Shown here in pieces: positions 1 to 5,329 of a stretch of DNA of 5,792 nucleotides (positions are counted from its first letter, which is position 1; every line of letters starts with the position of its first letter). A program made the translations under genes and the position numbers. The DNA comes from Campylobacterales bacterium (GTDB lineage Bacteria; Campylobacterota; Campylobacteria; Campylobacterales; QNZT01). The notes below the pieces were generated by a model. It was not told where the DNA came from, did no database searches, and saw only the letters and a program-made list of their open reading frames with translations. Location: NCBI GenBank assembly GCA_015489185.1, contig WGAE01000266.1:1-5792 (forward strand), in the 5' to 3' direction.

Positions 1-380
1 AGCAGATACTCCAGGCGTTCCAGTTTTTTGCTCATCGTAAAATAGGCGTCTTTGTAGGGCAGATCGACGCTAAATACCCCCACCCAGCGTCCACCGCCGT
101 ACTCCAGATCGATCAGATAGTAACCTGCACGAAAGAGTTTGTGCATCTTTTCGCGAAACTCCGCCCATCGTGCGCCGCTGACAATCTTCTGGGTAAAAAT
201 CGCCGCACCCTTACTCAGCACCGCGACCCATCTGCCCTCGCCGTATTTCAGATCGGAGACAAAAAACCCCTTATGATCCCAGGGTACAATCTTTGCAAGC
301 AACTCTTTATACTGCAACGCCGTAATGATTCGCTGATCGTTATAACCCGACTCCTCCGCCAAAACGCCGACCCACTTGTG
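1..380 (-). repeat. Protein-coding tandem repeats, 144-bp period, partial array
   Basis: Degenerate tandem units of 48 codons in the leftmost paralog: two full units and part of a third before the window ends. The units are clear at protein level. At DNA level only short words recur, such as the stretch encoding D-L-E-Y-G. Confidence 0.8.
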
Positions 381-443
381 ATAGCCTCCAAACGCAAACA
401 GCGGAAAAGTAAGACACCATAAAAGCAGCAGCGTTTTCTTCAT
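1..443 (-). CDS. Exported repeat protein (DUF7477-like), 3' end cut off by window
   Basis: Function unknown. The first 147 codons are visible and the gene continues past the left edge. The protein opens with a signal peptide (residues 1 to about 17: MKK, a hydrophobic core, then P-L-F-A), so it is probably exported to the periplasm or cell surface. After it come 48-residue repeats: 22-69, 70-117 and an incomplete third from 118. Each has a K/R-W-V-G/A-V strand, a central Q (Q36 in repeat 1, Q84 in repeat 2), a helical stretch, then G-F/Y and D-L-x-Y-G. The start is ATG at 443-441, preceded by GAAGGAA (456-450) at a 6-nt spacing; this SD overlaps the stop codon of the upstream paralog, 12 bp away, suggesting translational coupling. 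It is the third gene of a three-paralog operon. If it has five repeats like its sisters, it should be about 262 residues long. The family assignment to DUF7477 rests on remembered motif resemblance. Confidence 0.85.
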   Translation of the reverse strand, partial: MKKTLLLLWCLTFPLFAFGGYHKWVGVLAEESGYNDQRIITALQYKELLAKIVPWDHKGFFVSDLKYGEGRWVAVLSKGAAIFTQKIVSGARWAEFREKMHKLFRAGYYLIDLEYGGGRWVGVFSVDLPYKDAYFTMSKKLERLEYL

Positions 444-455
444 GAGGTGTTCCTT

Positions 456-1268
456 CTAATTGATCCCGTCCGCCAGATCGATCAACTTAAACCCATGTTT
501 CCAGCGATGGTTGACATATGCCGTAAATTCGTCAAAATCGTTGATCGCATCGACCTTTTCGTGCGTATATCCTCTCTTTTTGTCGTAAACCGCGATCCAT
601 TTGCCGAATCCAAACTCCAGATCGAGCACTTTATACCCTTGTTGCCACTTTTTACGCAGATCGCTTTGGAGACTTTCGAAATTATCCGACATCGTAATCA
701 CCTGCGTTTTATAAGCCGGATCTTTGACAAACGCCGCAAACCATCGACCGTCCCCGTAGGTGATATGGTCAAGCTTCATCCCCTTTTTCAGCGCGTTGTG
801 GACCAGCCCCGGAAACTTTTCGACCTCTTCGAAGACGACAAACTCCTGCGGTTTCAATCCCTCGCCTTTTGAGAAAACACCGACCCATCGACCGTTACCC
901 CACTCGACATCGGTCAGCGCATACCCCTGTTTGCGTCTGAGCTCAACTACCTTCATGAACTTATCGATATCACGACGGCTCGTATATGCCTGCGCTTTAT
1001 ATTTGCCCCCTTTGACAAAAACACCCATCCAGCGGTGATACCCCTGCTCCAGATCCAGCAGCGTATACCCCCGCTTCCAGCGATCCTCGATCGCCAGTGC
1101 CAACTCGCTGAAATATTTACGGCTCTCAAACCCCTGTGTCGTATAGGGCGTATCTTTTGCAAACACCCCGACCCAGACATGATCCGCCGAAACAGCGCCA
1201 GGCAGCATCAGCGACGCCGCAATCAGCCATTTTCCCAAAATCTCTTTTCCTTTGCTCTCTTTACGCAT
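456..1268 (-). CDS. Exported protein of five 48-residue repeats (DUF7477-like)
   Basis: Function unknown. The 270-residue protein has a basic N-terminus, a hydrophobic core (about 14-25) and an A-V-S-A/D cleavage-like site near residue 28, so it is predicted to be exported. The rest is five gap-free repeats of exactly 48 residues: 30-77, 78-125, 126-173, 174-221 and 222-269, with one residue left over. Consensus per repeat: R-W-[VIMF]-[GA]-V-F-x-K, then Y-x-x-Q, a helix-like segment, W-K-x-G-Y/M/F and L-x-D-L-E-x-G. The Gly before the aromatic residue and the Gly of the closing motif are invariant. The last repeat closes with D-L-A-D-G instead of D-L-E-x-G. The ATG at 1268 follows a very strong SD (AAGGAGGAG, 1280-1272), which fixes the start. 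It is the middle gene of the paralog operon, 25 bp after one gene and 12 bp before the next. No catalytic motif is visible. A binding or scaffold role is possible but is inference. Confidence 0.9.
   Translation of the reverse strand: MRKESKGKEILGKWLIAASLMLPGAVSADHVWVGVFAKDTPYTTQGFESRKYFSELALAIEDRWKRGYTLLDLEQGYHRWMGVFVKGGKYKAQAYTSRRDIDKFMKVVELRRKQGYALTDVEWGNGRWVGVFSKGEGLKPQEFVVFEEVEKFPGLVHNALKKGMKLDHITYGDGRWFAAFVKDPAYKTQVITMSDNFESLQSDLRKKWQQGYKVLDLEFGFGKWIAVYDKKRGYTHEKVDAINDFDEFTAYVNHRWKHGFKLIDLADGIN
462..1181 (-). repeat. Protein-coding tandem repeats, 5 x 144 bp
   Basis: Five consecutive 48-codon units with no insertion or deletion between them cover the whole mature part of the middle paralog. 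Conservation is at protein level (W-V-G-V-F, G-Y-x-L-x-D-L-E-x-G), so this is an old internal duplication and not a recent DNA repeat. Confidence 0.88.
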
Positions 1269-1293
1269 CTTCTCCTCCTTCTGTTAAGTATAA

Positions 1294-2082
1294 TTACCAG
1301 CCGTTAGCCAGGTCGACCAGAAAAAATCCCTCTCTTTTTCGCTTCTCAAAGAGTTTCTTAAACGCATCGAGCGACTCCCGGAAACCGAGCTTCTGGTGTG
1401 CATAACCCGCATCGGTACTGAAAACCGCGATCCACTTGCCGATCCCGTACTCCAGCGCCACCAGATCATACCCTTTTTGCCACATCGTACCGATGCGCCG
1501 GTAAATCTGTGAAAATCGACCGCGCACGCTTACACTCTGAGAACCCATATGCGGATCGTCGCTGAATACGACAACCCACTTCGCCTCACCGTACTCCACA
1601 TCGGTGATCTTCAACCCCTGTTTCCACCGCTCAGGAAGTACCGCATCCATTTCGGACCACTTCTTTTTCGTATTATAAGACTGAGAACGGTACGGTAACC
1701 CCTTCGCAAAAATGCCGATCCACCTTCCCAGCCCGTATGTCAACCCGGCAATATAATACCCCCGCTTCCAGTTTCGCACAATCAGCGGAGAAAAGTGTTT
1801 CCAGCGCCCCGCACTCTCGACGCTCTCGGTACGAAAACCGCTCTTTTTCGAGAAAACCGCCACAAAACGCCCGTTACCGTACTCCAGATCGGTCAGATCG
1901 TACCCCTCGCGCCAGTTACGACGCAACGCCTTGCGCACATCCTCCCAAAAGAGCGAAACAAAAAGCCGCTGATCCGTATAGGGCACCCCTTTGCCCCGCA
2001 CGAACAACCCGACCCATTTATTATGCCCCTCGTACGCAAAAAGCGAAGATATTAAAAAAAATAATATGAAAAATAACTTCAT
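1294..2082 (-). CDS. Exported protein of five ~48-residue repeats (DUF7477-like)
   Basis: Function unknown. I start it at ATG 2082-2080, giving 262 residues, because this places a clear signal peptide (M-K-L followed by a Phe/Leu-rich core, ending S-L-F-A near residue 16) at the N-terminus. The frame stays open to 2226, but that extension would bury the signal peptide and run through the promoter region. After the signal come five repeats: 21-70 (with a two-residue insertion), 71-118, 119-166, 167-214 and 215-262, ending precisely at the stop. The motifs match the two downstream paralogs: K/R-W-[VI]-[GA]-V-F, x-x-Q, W-x-x-G-Y and D-L-E-Y-G. The final repeat ends D-L-A-N-G. The SD is weak (GGATA just upstream). 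It is the first gene of the leftward operon, diverging from the flagellar operon across 247 bp. No enzyme motif is visible. Confidence 0.88.
   Translation of the reverse strand: MKLFFILFFLISSLFAYEGHNKWVGLFVRGKGVPYTDQRLFVSLFWEDVRKALRRNWREGYDLTDLEYGNGRFVAVFSKKSGFRTESVESAGRWKHFSPLIVRNWKRGYYIAGLTYGLGRWIGIFAKGLPYRSQSYNTKKKWSEMDAVLPERWKQGLKITDVEYGEAKWVVVFSDDPHMGSQSVSVRGRFSQIYRRIGTMWQKGYDLVALEYGIGKWIAVFSTDAGYAHQKLGFRESLDAFKKLFEKRKREGFFLVDLANGW
1297..2022 (-). repeat. Protein-coding tandem repeats, 5 units of about 144 bp
   Basis: Five units cover the mature part of the first paralog. The first unit is 50 codons because of two extra residues before the Y-T-D-Q motif; the other four are 48 codons each. 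The array ends directly at the stop codon. Confidence 0.87.
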
Positions 2083-2115
2083 GAAGTATCCAGTGATATA
2101 ATTATTACTAATAAA

Positions 2116-2121
2116 ACTATA
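2116..2121 (-). promoter_or_regulatory. Candidate -10 box for the leftward repeat-protein operon
   Basis: On the minus strand the hexamer reads TATAGT, one mismatch from TATAAT, about 33 bp before the chosen ATG at 2082. This would give a leader of roughly 27 nt. No recognisable -35 box lies 17 bp upstream, which is common for Campylobacterota vegetative promoters. The surroundings are AT-rich, so a chance match is possible. Confidence 0.45.
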
Positions 2122-2144
2122 CCCGGAACGTGCTTTAGATTTGC

Positions 2145-2155
2145 TTTGCCGCAAA
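2145..2155. repeat. Perfect 11-bp palindrome TTTGC-C-GCAAA
   Basis: Two 5-bp arms around a single central C, in the divergent intergenic region. It lies about 97 bp upstream of the predicted sigma-54 start and about 40 bp upstream of the predicted leftward start, positions suited to a regulator site. No regulator is identified. Confidence 0.4.
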
Positions 2156-2201
2156 CCATAAGATTCCTTTTGAGACTTTTTTGTACAATTTTTTATATTA
2201 C

Positions 2202-2216
2202 AGATAAAAAGTATCT
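2202..2216. repeat. Short inverted repeat AGATA-N5-TATCT upstream of the sigma-54 promoter
   Basis: Perfect 5-bp arms separated by AAAAG, ending 4 bp before the sigma-54 -24 element and followed by a T run. The all-AT-rich stem would be too weak for a good intrinsic terminator. It could be a protein site or simply AT-rich sequence. Confidence 0.3.
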
Positions 2217-2220
2217 TTTT

Positions 2221-2236
2221 TGGCACATAACTTGCT
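2221..2236 (+). promoter_or_regulatory. Sigma-54 (RpoN) promoter for the flagellar operon
   Basis: The sequence TGGCACATAACTTGCT carries the full -24 (TGGCAC) and -12 (TTGCT) elements with GG and GC exactly 10 bp apart. It differs from the usual consensus only at the G that often follows TGGCAC. Transcription should start near 2247, about 83 nt before the first gene of the operon at 2330. Known: in Campylobacterota sigma-54 together with FlgS/FlgR drives middle flagellar genes. Inferred: it drives the small membrane gene, fliA, fliM and fliY here. Activator sites are not identified. Confidence 0.82.
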
Positions 2237-2275
2237 TTTTAAAAGGTGTAGAAACGGCAGTGTGTCTCTAAGGCA

Positions 2276-2281
2276 TATAAT
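2276..2281 (+). promoter_or_regulatory. Candidate vegetative -10 box (TATAAT) for the flagellar operon
   Basis: A perfect TATAAT lies about 49 bp before the GTG start at 2330, predicting a start near 2288. No convincing -35 box is visible 17 bp upstream. With the sigma-54 element 40 bp earlier it would make a tandem promoter, allowing basal expression of the switch genes without sigma-54. The region is AT-rich, which raises the chance of a fortuitous match. Confidence 0.5.
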
Positions 2282-2329
2282 AGTTTTGTTTTAGTAAAAT
2301 TTAATATATTGCATATTTGAAGGGAAAAT

Positions 2330-2647
2330 GTGAGAAGTGAAAATTACGTTGCGTTTTTTACGGTCAGCGGATTTTTCATCGGTCTTATTTTTTCCATTTT
2401 CAAATTTGACGCAATCGAAAATATTATCTTTTACACCGTTGCCATCACACTGTTTTTCTACCTCTTTATCCATTTGATACTCATTTTCTATCTGCGTGAA
2501 CCGGACGAAAATACACGCTTTTTCGAAAAAAATGAGTACGAATCGCTCTGTAATATGCAGATCGATGAGATCAAAAAGCGTGAGCAAAGGATCAACGCGA
2601 TGCTCAAGAGTATCTATGGAGAAGATTTACCACAAGAAGGAGTGTAG
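2330..2647 (+). CDS. Small two-TM membrane protein preceding fliA (Cj0062c-like)
   Basis: Function unknown. The 105-residue protein has two hydrophobic segments (about 7-25 and 31-55) joined by a short polar loop, then a charged, probably cytoplasmic helical tail (about 57-96) rich in E, K and R. By position and architecture it corresponds to the small integral membrane protein found between flhG and fliA in Campylobacter jejuni (Cj0062c) and Helicobacter; this is assigned from gene order and topology, not alignment. The start is GTG at 2330, five bases after GAAGGG (2319-2324); the overlapping ATG at 2328 is followed at once by TGA and cannot be used. It is the first gene of the operon, directly downstream of the sigma-54 promoter, and its TAG abuts the fliA start region. 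A flagellar link is suggested by context only. Confidence 0.85.
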   Translation: MRSENYVAFFTVSGFFIGLIFSIFKFDAIENIIFYTVAITLFFYLFIHLILIFYLREPDENTRFFEKNEYESLCNMQIDEIKKREQRINAMLKSIYGEDLPQEGV

Positions 2648-2652
2648 TGTCG

Positions 2653-3366
2653 ATGAGCTGTGAAAATGTCTCCCCCGCCAGAACCCGCAAAACCAAAAAA
2701 GAGAAATACAAAGAGAGTAATGATATAGTACTGCAATATCTGCCGGCTGTTCGTGCGATGGCGTTTCGCCTTAAAGAGCGTCTGCCCGCTTCCGTCGACG
2801 TGAATGATCTGATCTCGATCGGATTGGAGGAGATGGTTAAACTCTCCAGACGCTACGACACGAAGCAAAACGACTCTTTCTGGGGATATGCCAAAAAGCG
2901 TGTCTACGGTTCGATGCTCGATTATCTGCGCAGTCTGGATGTCATCAGCCGTAATAACCGCCGGCTGGTCAAAGCAATCGATCAGGAGATCGGCAAACAT
3001 CTGAGTGAAAATTCGACCGAGCCGGACGACCATACGCTTGCCAAACGGCTGGGCGAGAGTGTCAGTAAAATCCGTGAAGCAAAGGCGGCTTCACAGATTT
3101 CGACCAATGTCCCGCTAAACGAGCAGATTATTGCCGGACATGTGGAAAACCAGGTAGAAAAAAAGGTGGAAGAGGATCAGATGATCGAAGCGGTCAAAAA
3201 TATTCTCACAACACTGAGTGAACGCGAACAGACGATCATCGAACTCTACTATTTTGAAGAGCTTAATCTCAAAGAGATCAGTATGATTCTGGAGATCAGC
3301 GAATCGCGGATTTCACAACTACACAAAAAACTGATGCTGCAGCTCAGGGAGCGATTGGTAGGATAA
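2653..3366 (+). CDS. fliA: RNA polymerase sigma-28 factor FliA
   Basis: Flagellar sigma factor that directs core RNA polymerase to late flagellar genes such as flagellin; normally held by the anti-sigma factor FlgM until the hook is complete. The 237 residues match the usual FliA size (about 240). Region 2 runs from about 25 to 96, with Y-L-P-A-V-R at 29-34, D-V-N-D-L-I-S-I-G-L at 49-58 and L-D-Y-L-R at 89-93. Region 3 covers roughly 100-155. Region 4 is at about 180-232, with L-S-E-R-E-Q at 188-193 and a helix-turn-helix at about 206-227. Two starts are possible: GTG at 2647, overlapping the previous stop by one base and only 4 nt from AAGGAG (2637-2642), or ATG at 2653, 10 nt away. I prefer the ATG, but the GTG would add only two residues. 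The TAA stop directly abuts the fliM ATG. Confidence 0.95.
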   Translation: MSCENVSPARTRKTKKEKYKESNDIVLQYLPAVRAMAFRLKERLPASVDVNDLISIGLEEMVKLSRRYDTKQNDSFWGYAKKRVYGSMLDYLRSLDVISRNNRRLVKAIDQEIGKHLSENSTEPDDHTLAKRLGESVSKIREAKAASQISTNVPLNEQIIAGHVENQVEKKVEEDQMIEAVKNILTTLSEREQTIIELYYFEELNLKEISMILEISESRISQLHKKLMLQLRERLVG

Positions 3367-4443
3367 ATGGCGGATATTTTAAGTCAGGATGAGATCGACG
3401 CGCTGCTGGAGGTCGTAGACGGCGACGAGGAGAATATCAACGTCGAAGCGGCATTGCCTGCCGTGGAACAGGACTCCAGGCAGGTGATGCTTTATGACTT
3501 CAAGCGTCCTAACCGTGTCTCCAAAGAGCAACTGCGTGCCATCAAGGGTATTCATGACAAAATGGCACGAAATCTCTCTTCGCAAATCTCGACGGTAATG
3601 CGCTCGATCATCGAAATTCAGCTCCAGTCTGTCGACCAGATGACATACGGCGAATTTCTGATGTCCCTTCCCAGCCCGACCAGTTTCAATATCTTCTCAC
3701 TCAAACCGCTGGAGGGTAGCGGCGTACTTGAAGTCAATCCTTCGATCGCTTTTCCGATGATCGACCGTATTTTGGGCGGCGCGGGCGATCCGTACGAAAT
3801 CGAGCGGGAGTTGACCGATATCGAGTCCAATATTCTCGATACTATCTTGCGTCTGGTGATGCAAAAGCTCAAAGATGCCTGGAGTTCGATTATCGAATTT
3901 TATCCGACGATCACCTCCAAAGAGTCAAGCCCCAATGTCGTGCAGATCGTCGCGCAAAACGAGATTGTCATTATGGTTGTACTCGAGTTGACAATCGGAG
4001 AGACCAGCGGGATGATCAACATCGCCTACCCGGTTATCTTTCTGGAGTCGATCCTCTCCAAACTGGCGAACAAAGATATCATGCTCGGCGAAGCGAGCAG
4101 TAAAAAGAGCCGAAACGCGGAACTTCGCGAACTGGTCAAACGCGCCGATATTCAGCTTGAAGCGATTTTGGGGCATGCGAAAATCACGCTCAGAGAACTG
4201 CTGAACCTTGAAAAGGGAGATGTCCTGCAACTCTCTACACCGGCAAGCGACAAAGCGATGATCGTCGCCGACGACAAAGAGATTTTCGAAGCCAAAATGG
4301 GTGTACATCGTCACCGTAAAACGGTACAGGTGACCGCGGTGGTCCAGAACGACAAAGATGAGATCAAAGAGATTCTCAAACGTCATGAAGAGGAGAAACG
4401 CGCGCGTCTGGAAGAGTTGAAAAAAGGGGTAATCAATGAATGA
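3367..4443 (+). CDS. fliM: Flagellar motor switch protein FliM
   Basis: C-ring protein that binds phosphorylated CheY and, with FliG and FliN/FliY, sets the direction of flagellar rotation at the cytoplasmic face of the motor. The 358 residues show the CheY-P-binding peptide at the extreme N-terminus (D-I-L-S-Q-D-E-I-D-A-L-L, 3-14), an acidic linker, the middle domain (about 45-240) with the FliG-contacting G-G-A-G motif at 137-140, and a C-terminal SpoA/FliN-like domain (about 255-328), then a charged helical tail (about 329-358) longer than in E. coli FliM (about 334 residues in total). The ATG immediately follows the fliA stop, with AGGA three nt upstream of it; the end overlaps fliY by 8 bp. 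The intact CheY-binding peptide implies a chemotaxis-responsive motor. Confidence 0.97.
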   Translation: MADILSQDEIDALLEVVDGDEENINVEAALPAVEQDSRQVMLYDFKRPNRVSKEQLRAIKGIHDKMARNLSSQISTVMRSIIEIQLQSVDQMTYGEFLMSLPSPTSFNIFSLKPLEGSGVLEVNPSIAFPMIDRILGGAGDPYEIERELTDIESNILDTILRLVMQKLKDAWSSIIEFYPTITSKESSPNVVQIVAQNEIVIMVVLELTIGETSGMINIAYPVIFLESILSKLANKDIMLGEASSKKSRNAELRELVKRADIQLEAILGHAKITLRELLNLEKGDVLQLSTPASDKAMIVADDKEIFEAKMGVHRHRKTVQVTAVVQNDKDEIKEILKRHEEEKRARLEELKKGVINE

Positions 4444-5266
4444 GTTCCTGGAACTGTTACAAAAAGAGAGTGCTTCGGTCATCGAAGGGTTGACGGGACA
4501 TAGCGCCGAACTTTCACTGACCGCAGAAAACGATGTCAACGATACGACGACCCTTCTGCTGCCTTGTGCGGCGACATCGATCGAAAGCGGCAGCGGCAAT
4601 CTGATGCTGGCAATGGAGGTCAAACTCGCCACGGCACTGGGAGATCTGATGCTCGGCGGTGAGGGAGAGGCGCAGGAGAGTATGAGCGACGACGATCTGG
4701 ACGCGACCAAAGAGATCGTCTCAAATATTTTCGGGTCCCTATCGACGACACTCTCCGCCCAGCCCGACCTGCCCGATATGAACTTCAGCGTCAAAGAGAT
4801 CGCATTTTATGAAGAGAACCCCGACCTATCCTCGTTCGCTAAAATCTATGATATTTCGTTTACGGTTGCCGCGGCATCGGGGACGATGCAGTTTCTGTGT
4901 GACAAAACGTTTCTTTCCGCATTTGCTCCGCAGGAGAGCACCGAAGAAAAAGCCGATACCGGCACACAGGCGTGTGCCCCTGAAGAGAAACTGAGCGAAG
5001 AGGAGCTGAAAAACTTCTCACTCATTATGGATGTGGAGCTTCCGGTGCGGGTGCGTATCGGTACCAAAACGGTGCTGCTCAAAGATGTGCTCAATATGGA
5101 TATCGGTTCGGTCGTTGAACTCGACCAGCTTGCCAACGAACCCCTCGATATTTTGATCGGCACCAAAATCATCGCCAAGGGGGAAGTGGTGATCGTCGAC
5201 GGAAATTTCGGCATTCAGATCACCGAAATAGGTACACAAAAAGAGCGCCTGTCACAGATTCGATAA
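4436..5266 (+). CDS. fliY: Flagellar motor switch protein FliY (CheC-like plus FliN domain)
   Basis: C-ring component found in Campylobacterota and Bacillus-type motors, acting beside FliM. The 276-residue protein has an N-terminal CheC/FliM-middle-like domain (about 1-162), an acidic Glu/Ala/Thr linker (about 165-192) and a C-terminal SpoA/FliN domain (about 196-268) with the hydrophobic pattern of FliN. The helix that holds the CheC phosphatase residues is recognisable at 87-106, but E93 and N97 are separated by three residues instead of the E-x-x-N spacing, so CheY-P phosphatase activity is doubtful. It lacks the N-terminal CheY-binding peptide of Bacillus FliY. The ATG at 4436 lies inside the end of fliM (8-bp overlap) after an AAGGGG SD, indicating translational coupling. 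A separate fliN is expected elsewhere, as in Campylobacter. Confidence 0.93.
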   Translation: MNEFLELLQKESASVIEGLTGHSAELSLTAENDVNDTTTLLLPCAATSIESGSGNLMLAMEVKLATALGDLMLGGEGEAQESMSDDDLDATKEIVSNIFGSLSTTLSAQPDLPDMNFSVKEIAFYEENPDLSSFAKIYDISFTVAAASGTMQFLCDKTFLSAFAPQESTEEKADTGTQACAPEEKLSEEELKNFSLIMDVELPVRVRIGTKTVLLKDVLNMDIGSVVELDQLANEPLDILIGTKIIAKGEVVIVDGNFGIQITEIGTQKERLSQIR

Positions 5267-5293
5267 ATAAGATAAACTAATTTTCACCTCGTT

Positions 5294-5322
5294 TTGCACC
5301 CTAAGCTTTTTTGTGCTACCGT
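5294..5322 (+). promoter_or_regulatory. Possible mnmA promoter giving a leaderless transcript
   Basis: A -35-like TTGCAC (5294-5299), a 17-bp spacer and an extended -10 TGC-TACCGT (5314-5322) end 7 nt before the mnmA ATG at 5330, so transcription could begin at or beside the start codon. The -10 matches only T1, A2 and T6 plus the TG extension. The lack of a Shine-Dalgarno sequence is consistent, but the prediction is weak. Confidence 0.25.
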
Positions 5323-5329
5323 TCGCTTT

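Noticed and set aside
447..872. 141-codon plus-strand frame inside the middle repeat gene
   Set aside because: Antisense to a gene with five conserved repeats, a signal peptide and a strong SD; no SD or family resemblance of its own.
1..2082. CRISPR-like or recent DNA repeats in the left part
   Set aside because: Periodicity is 144 bp, lies in frame and is conserved at protein level only; no identical direct repeats with spacers.
2083..2226. 48-codon N-terminal extension of the first repeat protein
   Set aside because: It would place the hydrophobic signal peptide inside the protein and run through the AT-rich promoter region; the sister proteins start right at their signal peptides.
2291..2587. 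98-codon minus-strand frame opposite the small membrane gene
   Set aside because: Shadow frame over a gene with a good SD, TM segments and conserved operon position; the two cannot both be typical genes.
2614..3033. 139-codon minus-strand frame over the start of fliA
   Set aside because: Antisense to sigma-factor region 2, which is unmistakable on the plus strand.
3925..4794. 289-codon open frame on the minus strand across fliM and fliY
   Set aside because: Antisense shadow of two clearly recognised genes; its translation is Ser/Phe-rich with no recognisable motif, and it crosses the fliM/fliY junction.
5267..5329. Rho-independent terminator between fliY and mnmA
   Set aside because: A T run exists at 5307-5312 but no GC-rich stem precedes it.
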